Program-made: the position numbers and the translations under genes
From: Lunularia cruciata
Taxonomy: Eukaryota > Streptophyta > Marchantiopsida > Lunulariales > Lunulariaceae
Assembly: GCA_948567375.1 (NCBI GenBank)
Contig: OX419759.1
Span: 13,298,744-13,362,743 of the forward strand
Direction: 5' to 3'
Length of the DNA: 64,000 nucleotides
Shown: positions 58,134 to 64,000 of the stretch, piece after piece
How positions within the stretch are numbered: the stretch's first letter is position 1
Layout of the letters: every line of letters starts with the position of its first letter
Notes under the pieces: model-generated
What the model was told of the DNA's origin: nothing
Databases searched by the model: none
Seen by the model: only the letters and a program-made list of their open reading frames with translations

Positions 58134-58797
58134 ATTGCGGCACTTTAGAGTTCATGTATGACTTAAGGTATGAATTGTGCCTCTATAGTGTATGACATTG
58201 ACAATGATGTATGTTGTGTAGTGATGTGTATATGCATGACAATTTTCACAACATTGGAGTGCCAAAGCCAAGTTGCTCGGATGCTAGAGTGGTAGTGTTG
58301 ATAATCATATTATGGTAGTTACTCATGGACTACTTGTTGGTGGTCCAATTTTATGTTAGTGCTATTGATCACATGGTGTGCCTATCGTCACCTACACTGT
58401 TCACACCATTGGATGTGCATCAATGGCACCGTTAGGGCTGGAGACCTAGGTTGAGCCGAGAGGTATACCTTCAGAGTGCAACTCTAGAGAGCTCACTTTT
58501 TTGATGTTGAGCTTTCAGGTTCATGGCTATGGTGGACAAATGCCAATAAGCGTCACCTAGAGTCTCTTAACTAGAGTGTGTGTGGCTTGACTGTAATCAG
58601 GGTCCAATTGTTGATAGACTGTTGAGTGAAAGATTGAGTACATACCTAATTTTAGTGTGATTTGAGTGGTGGAACAAATTGATTATTGTGGCACTTTAGA
58701 GTTCATGTATGACTTATGTGTGAGTTGTGCTTCTACATTATATGATGTTGACAAAGATATATGTTGTGTAGGGATGTATATCCGCATGACAAAAGGA
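58134..58797 (+). repeat. Pair of 112-bp direct repeats at the element's 3' end (right arm)
   Basis: 58136-58248 and 58686-58795 each begin TG(C/T)GGCACTTTAGAG and end GCATGACA, so they have TG...CA ends, and the first is preceded by purine-rich CTAGGGAGGCAAT. This resembles a polypurine tract followed by an LTR. About 440 bp separate the two. Either the true LTR is about 660 bp with an internal repeat, or a small LTR-bounded unit follows the element. Confidence 0.72.
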
Positions 58798-59648
58798 GGG
58801 ATAAAGAATGAGACAAAGTGAGATGAATCATGGTTGCATCTCAAGTAGAGTTAGCATTATTTTGGAGGAGATTCTTGTTTTATCAATCTTGGTGAGGTTG
58901 TCATTTTATGCAAATGAAAGAAATTTATAATCCTTCACATTCACAAATTAATCACAATCCTATCCAATGATTGCATGCTTAGTGATATGTGCAAAAGGAG
59001 GCTTCACTTGTTCAACCCAAAAAGTCAACCAAATTATATTGCAAATAGGTTTGACATCATAACTCAAAGTTATCTACCATAAAATTAGGATCAAATAGTG
59101 GTCCAAATTTACCATTTAAAAATTACAGTCTTTACATAAGGGAAGATCATATTGTATTTGATAAATTATCTCTTTTATATGATGCAAAAGTACTTGGCAA
59201 GGAAAGGATACTTGCTCCACTTCAATCATATATATATAATTTATTTTTTGGGTATCTACTTTGTGTGGAGGAAATCAAATACGCCAAGAGTGCATATCTA
59301 CCCAAATACTCAAGATGCCATTTCCTCCATAAATATTAGTCCTACTCCTCCAGCTAAAAATTGTAGGTTTGTTAAATTGATAGATCAATCAATATGTGAT
59401 AAAGTAGTACTTTGATTGGTTTCTTTTTTGTTGCTTGATTTTTGCATTGCTCATAGGTCAGTGCAAGCTATGCTCCATAGATAAAGAGCAGACCTTTCAT
59501 CCATGCTAGAAGCAACTTTCTAATTTTTTTTTTAATGGGATTATCCTCCGCTTTTAGCACTTAATGTCTCTATTAACGGTTTCCTTAATTCAATGTGTTG
59601 TTTCTTGTTGATGAAAATTTATTCTTTACTTGATTGGAAATTGATCGA

Positions 59649-59650
<2 letters not shown>
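58798..59650. other. No gene recognised
   Basis: Right flank of the inverted repeat. Frame 59152-59415 is 87 codons, hydrophobic and Tyr/Ile-rich, unrecognised and probably chance. Confidence 0.45.

Positions 59651-59714
<64 letters not shown>
59651..59714. repeat. (TA)32 microsatellite
   Basis: Uninterrupted 64-bp TA tract ending about 214 bp upstream of the RlmH-like start codon; composition changes abruptly from AT-rich to GC-balanced just after it. Confidence 0.97.
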
Positions 59715-59716
<2 letters not shown>

Positions 59717-59927
59717 CATTACTATGAGAACTAATCATCCACGTGGCTTTCTTATTCGGGAAGCAGCACGTTGGGCAGTCGGGGCGAAAGAAGTGAGATC
59801 AGAAACCGGTGCAATCGGGATTGCATTCCATCGCAATTGCATTCAGAGGTGGAGCTGAGTCTGAAAGCACCAAAGCATTCAGCCAAGATGCAGCTTCTAT
59901 TGCCCCCTCCCACTCCGCCCACCAGCC

Positions 59928-62267
59928 ATGGCGAGGGATTGTGCAACTGGGTGCGGGGTAGCCGGCATGGGGAGGAGCAGAATAGAAACTCTCTGTGTCG
60001 ATCGCTTTCTTCTGTCGTCCTCGGTAAGTTGGCCTCCACTGAAATCCCGACATTTTGCTGCCTTGTAGTAATCAAAGATTAAGATTTGGAAGTTAAACGT
60101 CGTAAATTCATCGTCATTTCGGTTTTTGTCGATGGCGATGTCAAACTCTGCTGGAGGTTGTGACTGTGAAGCGGTTCTTGGTTAGATCCAGTCTCGTTGG
60201 GTGGTATTTGGAAGTTTCGCTACTGGGATAGTGTGTATATTCTGTAGATGAAGCTAATTGACATCGATATCTACGGTCGACATCATGAAAATTTGGGTTT
60301 AAGAACTTCTGGTATTGATTTCAGGTGAAACATTGTGTCTGCACAGTGGACTAATAGCATGGCCTGATGAAAAGAATAGTGAAGTTGGGAGTATAGGGGA
60401 GAGGAGATGAGAGAAGAAGCTAGATAACTGAAAGGAAAGCCCTTGCAATTGAAGATTGGGTTCGAGTGAGAGATCTTGTAAAAGTCAATCTGTATTTGTT
60501 CTCAATAATATATAAGAAATTGCTGTCAGTGTGTGCAGCAAAGAAGGATGACACAGAGAAAGAAGCGGAACTGAACTATGCTCGAGCAGCGGTTAGTTCT
60601 ACCTCTTTCTCATATCATATTGGATCTTCTAAATTTTAGTAGTTGTAGTAATTGTCAATGACCCAATTCTCAGCCACTGTCATGGCTTCCGAGGTTAGAA
60701 ATATTTGTCGGTTATTTCACATAGTTCTGTGTGATATGTCCGTTCCCTAAGACCTGAATTACAGCCGACCCTGAACAGCAAATGACGGTTAATGGCTGTA
60801 GAGAGCTCTACCCATTCGCCTACTGACGGTCAGAAAGAATCTGGACAGTGGAGTTGAGAGTGTCGTCAGCAGTTACGTGACTAAGGTGAAGAGATATTGC
60901 ACCTTCGAAGACATACAGATAAAGTCTAATCCGAAAAATACCAGGTGAGTTGTTAGCTCGTCTTCAATTTTTACTTGCAAGATCGTGGTGTTTGATTTGC
61001 TATAAAAAGCACCGAGTTGTTGCTGTTTGTCAACCATGAAAGTTCAGAAACCTTTACGCCTGCTTGAACTTGATAAGTATTTACCTTGGGGGGATATAGA
61101 AGATAATCCAAGCCATCCTGGTACTCGAATCTTAACGAGATCGGGCGAGTTTGAAGTTCATGTTCGAGAGTTTCACTCAGTGGCCAATTTGAAGGAAACG
61201 AATCTTTTCCCGTAAGGTCTACGAAGTGACAGTGTTACATACACAGAGAGTTTGCCAGTTGATAGGCACAATCTTTTTCTCGTCTGGCGTTGACGCGACA
61301 AGCAAGTAGTTACTCCGTCTGTTGTATTGGACATCCTATTTCGGACGGCATTCTTCTTGTAAGTTTGACGGTACCTCTGTGGCATGCCATTTCGAATTGA
61401 TTTGAGAGGATGCAGGGAGATTTTTGGGGTGTGGCAGTGATATTGTTGCGCAAGTGGAAGCCGAGGGTGAACGAGTTCTGAAAGCCATATCTCCCAGAGA
61501 CTGGGTAAATGTCAACACTTGTCTACTCGGGGAAGCGCTAAAAACTTGCTCCATAACTGTTTTCAAGAAAATTTGCAAGCGTTATTACTCATATGGAGCT
61601 AGATTTGTCTCTGTACATATAATAATATAATCAGGTCATTGAGCAAAGCAGACCTGCGTGCATACTCTCCAGGCACGTTTGGCACAATCTTTTAGTGTTT
61701 TCAATGCTGGTTTTCAAACTGGACAGTGCATATCTTTGGGTTGGCTTGACTCGAAGGTGCTGGCAGGTAGTACTGCTTGATGAGCGTGGCCGGGACATTA
61801 CCTCAGAGCAGCTAGCCACATTGATCGCAGACGCAGGAGATAGGGTAAGAGGACTTGCGTTCTTTTGACGAATGAAAATTATTGCAACGCCCGTTTGTTG
61901 GCCATATATGCTTATCACTCTGTTTTAATGCAGGGTTCTTCCGGCTTGGTATTTTGCATAGGTGGGCCATATGGGCATGGTTCTCAAATCCGCAAAAGAG
62001 CAAATGTTTCAATAAAACTCTCATCGATGGTGCTCAACCATCAGGTGGCGACAATTGTCCTTCTTGAGCAAATATACAGGTACATGATCCATTTGCTTAT
62101 GTATCATACGTTCAGCATAGACTAAAACGTTTAAGGCTCTTCAAAGTACTGTACGATGCGTCAATACTTCGTTTTCATACCATCAAACCAGTTCTCATCC
62201 AGTTGTTGTTGTTGCTCTTCTTCTTAGGGCTTGGACGATTCTTAGAGGTGAGAAATACCACCATTAA
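59928..62267 (+). CDS. RlmH-type SPOUT rRNA (pseudouridine) methyltransferase, plant organellar-type homologue
   Basis: Homologue of bacterial RlmH, which methylates a pseudouridine in helix 69 of large-subunit rRNA using S-adenosylmethionine; in plants a role in organelle ribosomes is likely but inferred. Exons: 59928-60023, 60802-60944, 61438-61504, 61767-61844, 61934-62079, 62228-62267; all introns GT-AG, phases consistent, 190 codons including TAA. Residues 33-80 hold RALPIRLLTV and YCTFEDIQIKSNPKN; 103-112 hold VVLLDERGRD. The SAM-binding knot loop CIGGPYGHG is at 136-144, LSSMVLNHQ at 157-165 and the family C-terminus RAWTILRGEKYHH at 177-189. Length matches the family. Exon 1 (32 residues) is not conserved, is Arg/Ser/Cys-rich and may be part of a targeting peptide; its start and the 778-bp first intron are the least certain parts. 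Confidence 0.93.
61039..61215 (+). other. Short ORF inside intron 2 of the RlmH-like gene
   Basis: ATG at 61039 opens a frame of 59 codons within the 60945-61437 intron, reading MKVQKPLRLLELDKYLPWG. No family recognised and phase does not fit the flanking exons, so it is probably chance or an alternative exon. Confidence 0.2.
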
Positions 62268-63383
62268 GATAGCCTAGACATCTTTCCATAGTGGGTAAGC
62301 CCTCTGCTTCGGATACATCATTCTTTTTGGGGATTTCGCCTGGACTTTTATCAATGGAGTTACCATGCCCGCGACGAAAAGACGCCCAACAAACAGGGTA
62401 TGGTTACGATGCGATTAAGCAGAGCGTGTCAGTCCAGGCAGCACCGAGTTGGAATCTGGAGGAGGTGAAGAACTCTTCATATAGAAATCTTCGGCACAAA
62501 AGCTGTCCATGTAACCTGAAGGTCGGAAGTCCACCAATCTCGGATGCCGATGTTCCTTAAACTTAAAGCATAGAGGTAGACTTCTGGAGTTTTTATACAC
62601 CAGTCGATGAGTACCCAAGCTTCACTGAATTCTATTACCCAAAGAGATGGGATTCATTGAAACTTGGGCAGACAGTTTTCTAGAAGGGAGAATGCTGGAT
62701 GGAATCATTAGTATGGTAACCCTTAACTGTCACCTCAACATATCATTGTGGGCCCCGGGGGTTTGTAATATCGAGAGAACTCTGAATTCTCAATTCATAA
62801 AGTAGAAAACTTCTGATTGCAGAGATGGTATTGAGATCACTTAAACTTCACAATTGCCGCGCTCTCCTTAAAATTATGGAAAGGTAGAAAGTAAGTAATG
62901 CTTATGTGGAAATCTACATTCAGATGGAGTCCATTTCACAATCATCTTGAAGGGAAATGTTAATTCTCGTAAACTTCTCACTAGCTCTTAAGCAAAGGTA
63001 GAATTGGCATCTGAAAGACGGGGGGTATCATATTCTATTACAGTTCTCCCATCTCATCGGAGGGAACATCATATAGTAACACAAGCTGCAGTTAATGAAG
63101 AAGTGGCAGCTACTCAGGATCCCACCACATTCATATGCACTTCCTCACAAGACCGTAGGTCCTCGAACAGATAGGTTACGGTAACCACAGTCAACCATCC
63201 TAATTATGGAAGGAGAAACAGCAGTACGATAAATCAACTCAGTGAAGATGTCACGTGGATACCCCGTCAGTTTTGCAGGTTCATGGGGATACTAGGAAAG
63301 TTGCAATTTGGACGTGGCTTCAAATGCACACGGAGTAGCTCAGCAAGAAAACTCCACCCTACACTAATGTATAGAAAAGGAAA
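62268..63383. other. 3' flank of the RlmH-like gene; no gene recognised
   Basis: The frame at 62291-62560 starts with GTG, not ATG, and matches nothing I know. No repeats or RNA genes seen. Confidence 0.45.
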
Positions 63384-64000
63384 AAAGGCGACCGCATAGG
63401 AAGAATGAAGGATGGGAAGACCCTATCAAGCCGCACAAGGGAGAGAAAAAAAGGTAACATGGGGCTAAGCCCCAATAGAGTCTGTATGAGAAATCTGCCC
63501 TACCGCACCTAAGATATCTGAGCTATGCAAGTTGTACGGTCTACACACAACTGGAGCATCCGAAGAAACATCATCTAATGTGATTGCTCTCTTATGGATT
63601 GCACCAGCCACTGCCCTCTCTAGAGCAATGGACACATGCTGTCTAAAGTAAGCTACAAAGTATGAGAGTGAGAGTGGTACCCTTGACGCCTAACATGATA
63701 AGCTCTCGCGCACTCCCTGACAAATGTGTCAAATGCCGTGTCCATCGCTCCATATAACTCCAAGGCTAGAGGAACAAAGAGGTGACCTCGTTGCATGCCC
63801 CTACTTGGAGACCTTGCGACCTGCTGCTGCACTCGCCGCCCATCCAGGGGGATGGATAATCACTCCCTCCGAAACTGTATCCCACGTAGGGTCTGTGACC
63901 ACGACATCCGCTACTGTCACCTGATCATCTCGGATCAAGTATAAGTCTGCCCTGACACGTGTCGTCTGCAACGCATACGAACGCTCCCTCCAAGCTAAGT
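63384..64000 (-). mobile_element. R2-like non-LTR retrotransposon 3' end (copy 3; runs off the right edge)
   Basis: Collinear and highly similar by eye with 25089-25713: same 3' terminus (AAGGCGACCGCATAGG), the GGGGCTAAGCCCC near-palindrome, and the endonuclease region up to the RVDLYL segment. Small indels (for example GTGGTACCCTTGACG versus GTGGTACCCCTTGTCG, and four bases missing near 63810) shift the reading frame, so it is a pseudogene. The rest of the element lies beyond 64000. Confidence 0.85.

Larger units (their letters stand above)
48246..58797 (+). mobile_element. Right arm of giant inverted repeat: PHD-type Ty3/gypsy element, plus orientation
   Basis: Inverted partner of 35053-48215. 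It is interrupted by two solo LTRs and by the 54209-57500 insertion; removing these leaves about 6.42 kb, close to the 6.54 kb of the other arm. Order: gag-like region, RT (50768-51620), RNase H (51800-52220), integrase (52560-54208, resuming at 57501), PHD-like finger (57799-58005), purine tract, 112-bp direct repeats. Confidence 0.88.

Noticed and set aside
59771-60082. 103-codon plus-strand frame over the first RlmH exon
   Set aside because: It reads the exon in another phase and runs through the GTAAGT donor at 60024; the ATG at 59928 joins in phase to the conserved exons instead.
62291-62560. 89-codon frame after the RlmH-like gene
   Set aside because: No ATG start, no recognisable domain, and it lies in the likely 3' UTR.
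1-64000. tRNA, rRNA or CRISPR loci
   Set aside because: None seen. Matches to tRNA-iMet are only the short primer binding sites of retroelements.

Overview
This is nuclear DNA from a land plant. Two intron-containing housekeeping genes with plant-type architecture sit in a landscape made mostly of decayed retrotransposons. The genes are CPSF30-YTH (a poly(A)-factor and m6A-reader fusion) and an RlmH/SPOUT rRNA methyltransferase, both on the plus strand. Neither gene fixes the species. The R2-like non-LTR fragments and unfamiliar LTR families would fit a spore-bearing plant (moss, liverwort, lycophyte or fern), but that is inference only.

Layout. 1-4100: 5' half of a minus-strand Ty3/gypsy chromovirus (family A) with its 5' LTR; the element runs off the left edge. 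4101-5702: degenerate DNA with a 245-bp tandem repeat and a perfect hairpin. 5703-10905: a very decayed complete Ty1/copia element. 11036-16010: a second, better preserved Ty1/copia element with a perfect GTCAT target duplication. 16011-24514: low-copy-looking DNA with one unrecognised acidic/basic ORF (19862-20743) and short tandem and inverted repeats. 24515-26170: 3' ends of an R2-like non-LTR retrotransposon carrying a restriction-like endonuclease; another copy runs off the right edge (63384-64000). 26781-31740: CPSF30-YTH, seven coding exons, 791 codons. 31741-35052: no recognised gene.

35053-58797 is the most unusual part. It is a giant inverted repeat of one Ty3/gypsy element, head to head, with arms of about 6.5 kb once later insertions are removed and a 30-nt spacer at 48216-48245. 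The element encodes a PHD-type zinc finger downstream of integrase, where the other gypsy family here has a chromodomain. The left arm was later split by a full-length family-A chromovirus (41018-47635). The right arm was split by two inverted solo LTRs (52885-53279, 53433-53870) and by a 3.3-kb unidentified insertion (about 54209-57500).

59651-59714 is a pure (TA)32 tract just upstream of the RlmH-like gene (59928-62267, six exons, 189 codons). Beyond that gene no further gene is recognised up to the non-LTR fragment at the right edge.

Exon boundaries of the two cellular genes were derived by hand from GT-AG sites, reading phase and known family sequence. Percent identities were judged by eye and not computed.
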